NCBI GenBank assembly: GCA_948146395.1
Contig: OX411551.1
Location: forward strand, 61,404,154-61,468,153
Length of the DNA stretch: 64,000 nt
Origin: Fragum whitleyi
Taxonomy: Eukaryota > Mollusca > Bivalvia > Cardiida > Cardiidae
Direction: 5' to 3'
The notes beneath the pieces are model-generated. The model was not told where the DNA came from. It was given only the letters and a program-made list of their open reading frames with translations, and did no database searches. The position numbers and the translations under genes are program-made. Position 1 is the stretch's first letter. Each line of letters starts with the position of its first letter. Of this stretch, positions 10,966 to 20,903 are shown piece by piece.

Positions 10966-12776
10966 ACAGATACATAAAGGGACTTGTGTCTTATAGTGAA
11001 GGAATATTGTGTGGAGAATTTCATGGTATATAGAGAATAACCTGTTAGTGTCTCAAAATATCAGTGTTATCTGGTCCAGGTTGGGAGAATTTCCCACTGC
11101 CGAGACCAGATAACATTGATATTTTAAGACATTTGCACGTTATTCCATTTATTATACAATTTTTTTCCGCTTAACTATAATAATCCCTTAATAATCAAAG
11201 AAATTCGGGTGAAAGTGTAGGCAAACAGTTTCTAAAAATAGACTGCCTGATATCATGTTATGTTATCAAATAGATGATATCAGGTCAAAACAGGCTCCAT
11301 GGCATAATATAGGTGTTTATTTGTTTACCTTAGAATTCATTTTAAAGCAAACAATCGTACAATTTTTACAACTGCAACACCATCAGCGATGCAATAATTT
11401 GTATGGATCTAGTGATTCATTTAATGATGTTGGCGACAAAATCACTGAAATTCGAGTTGCTTTCCATTAGTTTATAGCTCGGCATCATATTACAGAAACT
11501 TGTATATAGAAATGGTTGATGTCTACCATTGAGCTCAGGAATAAAAAAAAAACATGAAATATATATGTAAAAATAAATAGTTATACATTGTCTTATATAC
11601 AAAGAAAGGATTTTTTCAAAATAAGTCTCTGCATTTGCCAGCATAGATCAAAGCGGTGATTTAAAAAAAAAAGACAAAATACGGTATTGATGAACGTTGC
11701 TATGCCAAGGTCTTTGGAAAATGACAATATATATTTAGTTCCAAAAGAAAGTGTGCACTTTTGGATTTTGAATATCTCTGAAATTACACGATCTATCGTC
11801 ATGAAACGTCGTATGACCATCCCAAAGAGTACGTGCAAACGGCATTTGAAATAAAAAAAATCACGGGATGAGCAAAAAATTTCAGCTAAATTGAGACATT
11901 TGATTTCGCATCATTTGCATGTGCATCACGAGTAAGACGTACAATTGGTCTGAAAATGCACTCAGCTGAATGTTTGCGGCTTTGATAAGTATAAAATCAC
12001 ATTTTCTATACAATTGTGCATGATTCTAGTGAGTGGTTTGACTACCAATAAACGCCGTTGAACAAAATCGAACCTTGTCAGATTTTGAACGTCATTAAAA
12101 TTGAATGAGCGCTCATATTCCAATAGAATTCGAGATCATCATTTTTAAAGGCCTTTAATAAGCAAATCGAGATGTCAAAGAACGCCATAGCACCATTGAG
12201 CGACAAGTTACTGGCCTAACAACGTAGCAATGTCTTACGTTGACATACACGTAACGTCTGCATGAAAATTAAATCTTTTGTTTGGAAATGGCTCGGAATG
12301 GCTTCTTAAACTCTGTAATGCAACATCAACACATAGCTCTTACCAAAGAAAAAGTTGTAAGGAGGTCAAAACTCAACAACTTAAGTAATGACATCGCGTA
12401 TGCAGCATGCGTTACTTTATCCAAATCTGATTTGACTTTTAACTTCAAAAGGTCATGTCTAAAACATGAAATCAAATTTAATCCATAATTTTCTTCCAAC
12501 TTTGTAAAAATTTAGAGCAATGCAGGAAGTGAAAGTGTACATTTTTTTATGGAACTTAGTACATGTATACGTTGGATCTAGGATTACAAGAGGAACATGA
12601 TGGTCCTAGATCGCTTACCCGAGTCTCTTTGAACCCTGGAACATCACATCATTTGATAGGCAGATCTTAACTAGGAGATGATTTCTACATAAGATCAATA
12701 CCATGGAATGTTTTCAGCAAAGAGCATAAGGGTTATGCCTTGGCACAACCCTTATATAAACATATGGGGAATGTAA
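10966..12776. other. intergenic, no gene recognised
   Basis: AT-rich sequence. Around 11051-11122 AATATCAGTGTTATCTGGTC and its inverse GACCAGATAACATTGATATT form a 20-bp hairpin, probably a small decayed MITE. Short frames at 11255-11838 and 12282-12488 have no domain or splice context. Confidence 0.5.
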
Positions 12777-13319
12777 TGTTATATATAAACTATAAATAAA
12801 CCTAATGGTATTTACCGTGTCTATTTTTAGACTGGGAATTTTCCTATCTCTTGATACTAATAGGTAAATGTATGTAGAAGATTTTAGATCTTTCCAGAAA
12901 GGCCTTTTAGAAAGCGATTCAGACTCTAGAGTATTCTTATGTTCTATGCTATTTCAGATTGTTCTATAGTATTATATAAAGGGGTTCCTACAGCATTCTT
13001 GGTTCACTTGATTTAGACTAATGGTTTCATTTAGTAGTACTGTGTTAAACTAAAAGGGGATTTCTTCTTATCTTAAAAGTGTGTTTGAAAGCGTGTTTAA
13101 TTTTAAATTCGGATATTATTGGACTTATTATTTGTGGACCAGGAACTTAATTAAATTGGATCTAAAATTAAAAACTTTAGGATTAAACATTCAAGGTATT
13201 GTAATTTGTTTTTATATTAATTTCATATTGTCAATAATTCTGTTGTTATTGTCAATAAATATTGTTAATTGTAAAGTTTGTTGCTGGCTTCTTTGTTCTT
13301 GTTACATTGGCACGTAACA
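12777..13319 (+). repeat. 5' long terminal repeat
   Basis: 543 bp, TGTTATATATAAAC to GGCACGTAACA. It contains a TATA-like box at 12973-12980 and AATAAA at 13254-13259, so U3, R and U5 can be placed roughly. Differences from the 3' LTR: T/A near 12854, C/T near 12915, C/T near 12943 and T/C near 12953. Confidence 0.95.
12973..12980 (+). promoter_or_regulatory. TATA-like box of the 5' LTR
   Basis: TATATAAA, followed by GGGG, lies 196 bp into the LTR; the same motif occurs at 18770-18777 in the 3' LTR. The position suits a U3 promoter with initiation some 25-30 bp downstream. Confidence 0.6.
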
Positions 13320-13322
13320 TAT

Positions 13323-13340
13323 TGGGGGCTCGTCTCGAGA
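13323..13340 (+). other. primer binding site, tRNA-Pro type
   Basis: TGGGGGCTCGTC starts three bases after the 5' LTR. These 12 bases equal the start of the well-known tRNA-Pro primer site of gammaretroviruses; the following bases (TCGAGA) depart from it. The match implies that tRNA-Pro primes minus-strand synthesis. Confidence 0.8.
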
Positions 13341-13519
13341 TACGAACATCAGACAAACAAACAAAACAAAACAAATCAAACAAATTCTGTAATTAAATCT
13401 GCTGTTCAAAATTATTTAAAAAATTAATTTCATATTTCAATTTTAATAAATCTTGAGTGTACTTTCACTATTATTTATCATAATCTTACATTCTTATTTG
13501 AATACAGCAACAAGCTACC

Positions 13520-14773
13520 ATGTCTTTTGACTTAAAAAAATTTACGCACGAACCTTCCGTGGAGCTATTGAATTTGGGTAAAAAGTCTGATTTGCTCAAT
13601 CTTGCCAAGCATTATGAATTAAAAGAAGTCAAGTCCTCATTGCGAAAGCATGAAATTAAGAATATTTTGATTGAATATTTTGTTGATGAGGACATTTTTG
13701 ATGAAAAGGCTCTATCTCTCATTGTTGATGTTCCATCAGTTGCAAGCTCAAGAGAGCTTGAACTGTTAAAACTTCAACAAAGGGAGAAGGAATTGGAAAT
13801 TGAAAGAGAAAGAGCACAATTAGAAATTGAAGAAAAAGAAAGAGAAAGGGAAAAGGAAGAAAGGGAAAGAGAAAGAGAAAGAGAAAGGGAAGAGAGAGAA
13901 AGAGAAAAGGAAGAGCGAGAAAGAGAAGAGAGAGAAATAGAAAGAGAGAGGGAAAGAGAAGAAAGAGCATTTCAATTACGATTAAAAGAATTAGAAATTC
14001 AAGATAGAGCAAATCAGCCTAGATATATGTATAATGACCATTTTGATGTAACAAAACATTTTAGGCTTGTCCCACCATTTCAAGAAAATGAAGTTGATAC
14101 ATATTTCGAACATTTTGAAAAAGTTGCAAATAACTTGAAATGGCCAAAGGAGCAATGGGCCTTACTTCTCCAAAGTGTCTTAGTAGGAAAAGCTCGCAAT
14201 ATTTATTCGCAACTTAGAACAGAACAAAGCAATGATTATGATACTGTAAAAGAACTCATTCTCAAAGGTTATAAGCTGGTACGAGAAGCATACAGACAAC
14301 AATTTAGAAGTTGTAGAAAAGAATCTGGCCAGACTCACGTTGAACTTGCAAGAAACGAAGAAAAATTATTTGACAGGTGGTGCTATTCTAAGAAAATAGA
14401 CCAAAATTATGATAATCTAAGACAACTTATATTAATTGAACAATTCAAAAATTGCATTCAATCTGACATTAAGTCACATTTAGATGAAAAAAATGTTGAA
14501 ACTATACATGAAGCAGCTCGTTTAGCTGATGATTACTACCTTACACACAAAAATTATTTTGTTAATAAAGCAAAACCTGCTTCCTCACATCCCCAAAATA
14601 AATCTATGTCTGGTGATTCATCTAGCATGTCTAGTCAATCGAATTCACCTAAACCAAAGTCTACTGGTGAAACCAATGTTCAAAATCCCTTATCTCGAGT
14701 ACATTGTACTTTTTGTAAAAAACCAGGTCACCTTATTTCAGAATGTTTTAGATTAAAAGGAAGAAGGAACTGA
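13520..14773 (+). CDS. gag: Gag polyprotein of the Gmr1-like element
   Basis: 417 residues. The N-terminal 60 residues are helical and SAP-like in spacing (leucines, then a basic KHEIK stretch). Residues about 77-155 are an extreme glutamate/arginine coiled coil of EREREREE type. From about 165 comes the capsid: an F-R-L-V-P-P-F motif and, at roughly 258-346, a helical stretch resembling the SCAN domain (L-x3-E-Q-F, then a conserved A-x2-L-A-D-D). One CCHC zinc knuckle, C-x2-C-x4-H-x4-C, occupies 396-409. Published work derives vertebrate SCAN from the capsid of a Gmr1-like element, consistent with what is seen. The start follows the leader directly and no earlier in-frame ATG was noted. The end overlaps the pol frame. 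Confidence 0.93.
   Translation: MSFDLKKFTHEPSVELLNLGKKSDLLNLAKHYELKEVKSSLRKHEIKNILIEYFVDEDIFDEKALSLIVDVPSVASSRELELLKLQQREKELEIERERAQLEIEEKEREREKEEREREREREREEREREKEEREREEREIEREREREERAFQLRLKELEIQDRANQPRYMYNDHFDVTKHFRLVPPFQENEVDTYFEHFEKVANNLKWPKEQWALLLQSVLVGKARNIYSQLRTEQSNDYDTVKELILKGYKLVREAYRQQFRSCRKESGQTHVELARNEEKLFDRWCYSKKIDQNYDNLRQLILIEQFKNCIQSDIKSHLDEKNVETIHEAARLADDYYLTHKNYFVNKAKPASSHPQNKSMSGDSSSMSSQSNSPKPKSTGETNVQNPLSRVHCTFCKKPGHLISECFRLKGRRN
14752..14773 (+). other. pol: gag-pol overlap, -1 frame
   Basis: The pol frame is open from 14752, just after a TAG at 14749-14751, and the gag stop TGA is at 14771-14773. The two frames overlap by 22 bases in a -1 relation, which suits ribosomal frameshifting. 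I find no canonical X-XXY-YYZ heptamer inside; the purine run GATTAAAAGGAAGAAGGAAC is the only candidate. Alternatively pol starts at the ATG at 14875. Confidence 0.55.
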
Positions 14774-14874
14774 GTGCAGCCAAACCTACAGGGCTCACTA
14801 GCCTTCAGCCTAAATCACAGCCTTCTTTTGAGTTAAATTCAATTGTTAAGGCAGAACCAAATTCTGATTCCTGT

Positions 14875-17800
14875 ATGGAGATTTTTGAACCGTTCATGTT
14901 GGATGGTTTTGTATCACTTTCAGGTGATATGTGCCCACCTACCCCTATTAAAATTTTAAGAGACACAGGAGCTTCTCAATCTCTTATTTTAGCAGATGTT
15001 CTGCCTTTTTCTGAGAAGACTTCGTCTGGTGCTAGTGTCCTTATTCAGGGTGTAGAGTGTGGTGTTATTAATGTTCCTCTTCATAAGGTTAATTTGTCCT
15101 CGGATTTGGTTACGGGTTCTGTGGTTGTTGGTGTTAAACATTCTTTACCATTTAAAGGTGTACATTTATTGCTAGGCAATGACTTAGCTGGAGATAAGGT
15201 TGTTGTTAATCCTCTTGTAACTGACACACCTAATGTAGGTCAAACAGATGATCCTATTTTGCAGGAAATACCTGATTTGTACCCGTCATGTGCAGTAACT
15301 CGGGGTATGGCTAAAAAAGCTTCCTTGAAAAAATCAAATGATATTGACTTAACTGATACTTTTGTTGGTCAATATTTCAATGACGAGATTAAAAAGTCTT
15401 TTAATCTTAGTCTGCCTGATACTCAGACAGACTCGTCAAAACTTTATCAGTCATCTCCAAGGTCAAATGACCAAGGTCATGAAATGCATTCAAAGTCAAA
15501 GTTAATCCAGGAACAGCAAAATGATCCTGAGATTTCAAAGTTAATTGATAGGGCATTACCCGAAAAAGAAATGTCTCAGAATCCTGTTTGTTACTATAAA
15601 AAGAATGGTATTCTGATAAGAAAATGGCGACCATTTGATGTCTCAGCTGATGATGATTGGGCTGTTCATCACCAAATTGTTGTTCCAAAGTCATATCGCC
15701 ATGAAATACTTAGTATAGCACATGAAAGTCCAATGTCTGGTCATTTAGGTGTAAACAAGACTTATCACAAGATTATGATTCATTTCTTTTGGCCTGGACT
15801 TAAATCGGACGTTTCCAAATATTGTAAAAGTTGCCACACTTGTCAAATGGTAGGGAAACCTAACCAAGTTATTCCAAAAGCAAGGTTACAACCCATTCCA
15901 GCTTTTGATGAACCTTTCAGTCGAATAATAATAGACTGCGTTGGTCCTTTACCAAAAACCAAGTCAGGTTCTGAATATTTGTTGACAATTATGTGTGCTT
16001 ATACTCGCTTCCCAGAAGCAATTCCTTTAAGAAACATTAAGGCAAAGTCAATCGTTAAGGCTCTTGTCAAGTTCTTTACTTTTGTTGGCCTTCCAAAATC
16101 AGTTCAGTCTGATCAAGGATCAAACTTCATGTCAGGCATATTCCAACAGGTTATGCATGAATTAGGTATCAAGCAATATCGGTCATCTGCTTATCATCCT
16201 GAAAGTCAAGGTGCTTTAGAAAGATTTCATCAGACCCTAAAGAATATGATAAGGTCATATTGTTTCGATACTGAGAAAAATTGGGATGAAGGTATTCATT
16301 TGCTATTATTTGCAGTCAGAGAATCTGTTCAAGAATCTCTTGGCTTTAGCCCCTTTGAGTTAGTTTTTGGTCATTCTGTTCGTGGGCCATTAACACTCTT
16401 AAAAGAGAAATTTCTTGCTGATGATGAAACACCCTTGAACTTATTACAGTATGTTTCTGACTTCAGAAATAAACTGTCTAGGGCATGTGAGGTTGCTAGG
16501 TCAAATCTTAAATCATCTCAGAGCAAAATGAAGGCAAGATATGGCAAGCATAGTGTTGATAGGAAATTTGAACCAGGTGATAAAGTCCTTGCTCTTTTGC
16601 CAATACCTGGCCGACCCTTACAGGCAAGATATTATGGCCCGTATACTATTGATAAGAAAACAAGTGATTTGAAATATATCATCAATACTCCCGGAAGGCG
16701 TAAAAATAAACAAATGTGTCATGTGAATATGTTAAAAAAGTATTTTGACAGAGATAGCTCTATTTCAAAACCAATGACAGTTGTAAACACTGTCCCACAA
16801 GAATCAAATGTGATTGAATCAGAAGTTAGTTCAGATTTTAGTGAAAAATCTGTTCCTGGTCCACCTAAACTTGAGAACTCTGAAATACTAAAGAATCTTG
16901 ACGACAAACTTTCACATTTGGAGCCATCTCAACGAGAAGAGCTGAAACAGTTGATTAATGAATATAAACACTTGTTTCCTGACATCCCCACAAGAACTGA
17001 TAAAATATATCATGATGTCATTGTGGAAGATTCTCAACCAATAAAACAACATCCTTATAGAATGAATCCAGTGAAACAAAAAGCCCTTCAAGACGAAGTG
17101 AATTACTTATTGGAGAATGATTTTATTGAACCCAGCCAAAGTAATTACAGTTCACCATGTATATTAGTTCCAAAGCCAAATGGAACATACAGAATGTGTA
17201 CTGACTATCGAAAAGTGAACACAGTGACAAAAACTGACTCTTTTCCAATACCAAGAATTGATGACTGTATTGACAAAGTCGGTAATTCTAAATATGTCAC
17301 CAAATTTGACCTTCTCAAAGGATTCTGGCAAGTTCCGCTCACTGATAGGGCTAAAGAAGTATCAGCATTTGCTACTCCAACTGGTCTGTACCAGTACAAA
17401 GTTATGCCGTTTGGGATGAAAAATTCTCCTGCGACGTTTCAGCGGCTTGTAAATATGGTTATAGCTGGCTTAGATGGCTGTGACGCATACATCGACGACG
17501 TCATCATCTACACAGACACATGGAGTGACCATATTCAAAGAATCAAACAATTCTTCGACCGTCTCAGTGATGCAAAATTGACTGTTAATCTGGGAAAAAC
17601 AGAATTTTGTCATGCTACTGTTACTTTTTTAGGACATCTTGTGGGACAGGGTCAAGTTAAACCTTTAGAATCTAAGGTCAATGCTATCTCTGAGTTTCCT
17701 GTGCCTGCTACTAAAAAGCAACTGATGCGATTTCTTGGTATGGCTGGCTACTATAGAAAGTTTTGTAAGAATTTTTCTATAATAGCTGAACCTTTAACAA

Positions 17801-18291
17801 ATTTATTAAAGAAAAATGTTAAGTTCAAATGGAATGATAACTGTCAAGTTGCCTTTGATCGCTTAAAAGCCATACTAAAGAGCACACCAGTTCTTTTAGC
17901 ACCTGATTTTGACAAATGTTTCAAATTAGCTGTTGATGCAAGTGATGTGGGTATTGGTGCTGTTCTTTTGCAAGAAGACAATGACGGTATTGATCATCCA
18001 GTTTGTTATTTTTCTAAAAAATTAAACAAACATCAGAAAAACTACTCCACCATTGAAAAAGAATGTCTTGCTTTGATTTTAGCAATCCAACATTTTGAAG
18101 TTTATTTAACATCTGCAACTTCTCCTATAGTTGTATTCAGTGATCACAATCCCTTAAGTTTTCTCCACAAACTTAAGAGTAAGAATCAAAGATTATTGAG
18201 GTGGAGTTTGTCACTTCAAGAATTTGATCTTGATGTAAGACACATTAAAGGAAAAGACAACATTATACCAGATGCTCTGTCAAGAGTCTAA
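14875..18291 (+). CDS. pol: Pol polyprotein: protease-integrase-reverse transcriptase-RNase H
   Basis: 1138 residues from this ATG; the frame is open 123 bases further upstream. Aspartic protease: D-T-G-A at 30-33. Integrase: zinc-binding His 283 and 290 with Cys 320 and 323, catalytic D354, D413 and E449 (35 residues between the last two), and a C-terminal GPY-type segment near 590 (Y-Y-G-P-Y). Reverse transcriptase: Y-I-D-D at 872-875, with typical F-D-L-x-K-G-F and G-x-x-N-S-P-A-T-F upstream. RNase H: first catalytic Asp near 1021, ending with the usual D-A-L-S-R near the C terminus. All key residues are present and no stop interrupts it. Integrase upstream of the polymerase is the distinguishing feature. 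Confidence 0.95.
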   Translation: MEIFEPFMLDGFVSLSGDMCPPTPIKILRDTGASQSLILADVLPFSEKTSSGASVLIQGVECGVINVPLHKVNLSSDLVTGSVVVGVKHSLPFKGVHLLLGNDLAGDKVVVNPLVTDTPNVGQTDDPILQEIPDLYPSCAVTRGMAKKASLKKSNDIDLTDTFVGQYFNDEIKKSFNLSLPDTQTDSSKLYQSSPRSNDQGHEMHSKSKLIQEQQNDPEISKLIDRALPEKEMSQNPVCYYKKNGILIRKWRPFDVSADDDWAVHHQIVVPKSYRHEILSIAHESPMSGHLGVNKTYHKIMIHFFWPGLKSDVSKYCKSCHTCQMVGKPNQVIPKARLQPIPAFDEPFSRIIIDCVGPLPKTKSGSEYLLTIMCAYTRFPEAIPLRNIKAKSIVKALVKFFTFVGLPKSVQSDQGSNFMSGIFQQVMHELGIKQYRSSAYHPESQGALERFHQTLKNMIRSYCFDTEKNWDEGIHLLLFAVRESVQESLGFSPFELVFGHSVRGPLTLLKEKFLADDETPLNLLQYVSDFRNKLSRACEVARSNLKSSQSKMKARYGKHSVDRKFEPGDKVLALLPIPGRPLQARYYGPYTIDKKTSDLKYIINTPGRRKNKQMCHVNMLKKYFDRDSSISKPMTVVNTVPQESNVIESEVSSDFSEKSVPGPPKLENSEILKNLDDKLSHLEPSQREELKQLINEYKHLFPDIPTRTDKIYHDVIVEDSQPIKQHPYRMNPVKQKALQDEVNYLLENDFIEPSQSNYSSPCILVPKPNGTYRMCTDYRKVNTVTKTDSFPIPRIDDCIDKVGNSKYVTKFDLLKGFWQVPLTDRAKEVSAFATPTGLYQYKVMPFGMKNSPATFQRLVNMVIAGLDGCDAYIDDVIIYTDTWSDHIQRIKQFFDRLSDAKLTVNLGKTEFCHATVTFLGHLVGQGQVKPLESKVNAISEFPVPATKKQLMRFLGMAGYYRKFCKNFSIIAEPLTNLLKKNVKFKWNDNCQVAFDRLKAILKSTPVLLAPDFDKCFKLAVDASDVGIGAVLLQEDNDGIDHPVCYFSKKLNKHQKNYSTIEKECLALILAIQHFEVYLTSATSPIVVFSDHNPLSFLHKLKSKNQRLLRWSLSLQEFDLDVRHIKGKDNIIPDALSRV

Positions 18292-18562
18292 AATTTTGAA
18301 TTGTATTATCTTTAATACTCAAATTGCATTTAACAGTTACATTTCAATATTTTCTTTTTGTTTATATGTATGTATATATGTTTGCATATATATCTCTTTT
18401 TCAATTATTTTGATGAAAATTGTTTGTAATTTTCATGCTAGATGTGCTGAAATGTTTCAACAAATTATGATATTATCAATTGTGTAAAGTATATTATCAT
18501 TGTATATGCTAAAGATAATTCAAAAAGAAAGATTTATTTCATAAAGCTTTCTTTTTTCTTTC
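18292..18562 (+). other. 3' untranslated part of the retrotransposon
   Basis: AT-rich sequence between the pol stop and the polypurine tract, with no further reading frame of note and no envelope-like gene. Confidence 0.7.
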
Positions 18563-18573
18563 AAGGGGGAAAG
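18563..18573 (+). other. polypurine tract
   Basis: AAGGGGGAAAG immediately precedes the 3' LTR, as expected for the plus-strand primer. Confidence 0.85.
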
Positions 18574-19116
18574 TGTTATATATAAACTATAAATAAACCT
18601 AATGGTATTTACCGTGTCTATTTTTAGACTGGGAATTTTCCAATCTCTTGATACTAATAGGTAAATGTATGTAGAAGATTTTAGATCTTTCCAGAAAGGC
18701 CTTTTAGAAAGTGATTCAGACTCTAGAGTATTCTTATGTTTTATGCTATTCCAGATTGTTCTATAGTATTATATAAAGGGGTTCCTACAGCATTCTTGGT
18801 TCACTTGATTTAGACTAATGGTTTCATTTAGTAGTACTGTGTTAAACTAAAAGGGGATTTCTTCTTATCTTAAAAGTGTGTTTGAAAGCGTGTTTAATTT
18901 TAAATTCGGATATTATTGGACTTATTATTTGTGGACCAGGAACTTAATTAAATTGGATCTAAAATTAAAAACTTTAGGATTAAACATTCAAGGTATTGTA
19001 ATTTGTTTTTATATTAATTTCATATTGTCAATAATTCTGTTGTTATTGTCAATAAATATTGTTAATTGTAAAGTTTGTTGCTGGCTTCTTTGTTCTTGTT
19101 ACATTGGCACGTAACA
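18574..19116 (+). repeat. 3' long terminal repeat
   Basis: 543 bp, same ends as the 5' LTR, four differences by hand alignment. It has the same TATA-like box (18770-18777) and AATAAA. Confidence 0.95.
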
Positions 19117-19179
19117 ATGAATACATTTTATGAAATTTAATTAAATGAAAGTATTAAGAAAACTCCCTGCCTTCTGGCT

Positions 19180-19558
19180 TTAACAAGTTGTTTTTTTTTT
19201 TAAGATTTCCTCCTTTGTGTATATGTAAAAAAGTGGGTGGGTTCCATTTAGAGCCCAAATATGAACCCAGAGGCATGATATGAACAAAATTGGAAAAGAT
19301 CCACTAAATTATGCGACATACCAATATATAAAGGCTGTTTGCATTCTTCTTTCAGAGAAGAGGATTTTTAAAGAGTTTTGCTCCTTGATTCTATGTAAAA
19401 AGGTGTGTGTGAAGCCTAAATATGACCTCAGGGTCTTGATATGAACACATTTGAAAGGGGTCCAAATTGTGTACGACGAACGACGCACAACGGACGATGG
19501 ATGACGGGCTTCGGACATTGGACGATCACAAAAGCTAACCCTGAGCACGATGCTAAAA
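19180..19558. repeat. decayed interspersed repeat ending in GACGG-rich tract and GAGCAC hairpin
   Basis: The GA-CG rich tract (ACGACGAACGACGCACAACG near 19472) followed by ACAAAAGCTAACCCTGAGCACGATGCTAAAAAT is a degraded version of the terminus at 61525-61632. Upstream units repeat TATGAACCCAGAGGCATGAT and TATGACCTCAGGGTCTTGAT about 175 bp apart. Confidence 0.6.
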
Positions 19559-19559
19559 A

Positions 19560-20770
19560 TGGAAGTAAATGTAAATTGATAAATAGAAAAATAAACTAGT
19601 CGTTTATGAGTTATATAAAAATATAGATACTAAGCCAAATAAGAAACTTCACATATTTCTTTGTCTGTTTTGAGTGACTTAAAGTGACTATAGGCCAACT
19701 TTATTGATATGTGCTAGTCGGGCTAACGACAGAGACTACACAGATGTAGGACTTCGTGCGATAAAAGCGAGCTCGGTCTAATTCATCCGTCACTTTCGGT
19801 TTGGATCACATTCTCGTGTTCAGCTACCCAAAGCTCATCTTGAGTGCTATTTGTTACTCAATCACTCTTATTCCTTATCATTGACATGAAAAAAAATTAA
19901 TTGCACATTTGTATCGAAACGGGTACGCCACAGCAATCGAAAAAGGCAGAAATCAGACTACGGGTATGCATACAGCTTGCATGTCTATTTAAAACGTCAC
20001 TCCTAAGTTTGGCTACTCGAGACAGACAATTCACATTTTAATATCTTGGTTTAAAACTGCCGTGACCAGTCTGGCTTTCAATCACGGTGTCTTGGGTTTG
20101 ATCTCCGGCTCGGCGAACTTTCATCCCATATTAGACAAAAGTCGCTGTGACTAGTGTCATTTGTCTCCCATAGAATAGGCGAGTGATACGCCTCAGAGAG
20201 AAAGGCGGCTGGTGGCTCGGAAGAAATGTTCTAGCCGTGTCGTGTAAAACGATAAGAAACTATCGTCGAATTTTAAATGTAAAACAGTTGAAAACGACGT
20301 TTTGACATGTATTGATTAACAAAAAAATCAGTTCGCAACCACTAGAGGTGTCGGTCGAGATGAGATAGGCCCCTTTGTCCTTTGACCACCAATCAAACCC
20401 TTATTTTACAGACGCCCGGTGCTGACCCTTCCAAAGACCGTCGTATAATGCTTTCAAATTTTATATAATAGGAATATTTTTATTCCATATGTTTTCATGG
20501 CGAAACTGCAGCCCTCAGTAAGTCATGTAAAGTTTCTTTTTCTGCTAAGTATATAATACGAATAAGTTATTTTGCTGTTAAAAATGATTTTGCAAACTCG
20601 TTGTTTTTCCACTTTATAAAATTGTTACTAAAGCTACAATCAAGGAAGACATGACTATATAGATGAGACGTGAAATAATGAATAAAGTTTTTTTCAAGTT
20701 AAATGGCAAGCGAAGACAAGTGTTATCGTATGTGAATACTAAGACACAAACTAACCTCTCGAAATAGAGG
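19560..20770. other. intergenic with a possible tRNA-derived SINE
   Basis: At 20060-20290 a B-box-like GGGTTTGATCTCCGGC is followed by a body containing AGCCGTGTCGTGTAAAACGA. This suggests a SINE, but its A box is unclear and no target duplication was found. The rest shows no gene. Confidence 0.4.
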
Positions 20771-20777
20771 ATATTGA

Positions 20778-20903
20778 ATGAGTGGTCATTATATACCGAA
20801 TGTATTAAACAAGTCATCTATAAACAGGTAAAAACGAGGCTGCGCCGAGTTTCTATTTGTTTTAGATGACGAGTTTAATAAATTCGGTATATAATGACCA
20901 CAA
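20778..20903. repeat. palindrome, probable MITE fragment
   Basis: AGTGGTCATTATATACCGAA on the left is inverted at 20883-20902 as TTCGGTATATAATGACCAC. Inside it, GTCATCTA...GAGGCTGCGCCGAG...TAGATGAC continues the dyad. Confidence 0.7.

Larger units (their letters stand above)
12777..19116 (+). mobile_element. complete Gmr1-like Ty3/gypsy LTR retrotransposon, young and apparently intact
   Basis: A 6340-bp element: 5' LTR (12777-13319), primer site (13323), gag (13520-14773), pol (14875-18291), polypurine tract (18563-18573) and 3' LTR (18574-19116). The LTRs are both 543 bp, begin TG and end CA, and differ at 4 positions that I could find, which implies recent insertion. Both reading frames are uninterrupted. 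The pol domain order is protease, integrase, reverse transcriptase, RNase H; the Ty3/gypsy norm puts integrase last. The Gmr1 group, first described in deuterostomes, shares this order. The flanks do not match: TGTAA on the left and ATGAA on the right agree at only 3 of 5 positions. No env-like frame or chromodomain is seen. Confidence 0.96.

Noticed and set aside
13081..13317. 78-codon frame in each LTR (also 18878-19114)
   Set aside because: Identical because the LTRs are identical; lies in R/U5 with the poly(A) signal, so not a separate gene.
13719..14012. Leucine/phenylalanine-rich minus-strand frame that looks like a membrane protein
   Set aside because: Complement of the glutamate/arginine coiled-coil codons of gag.
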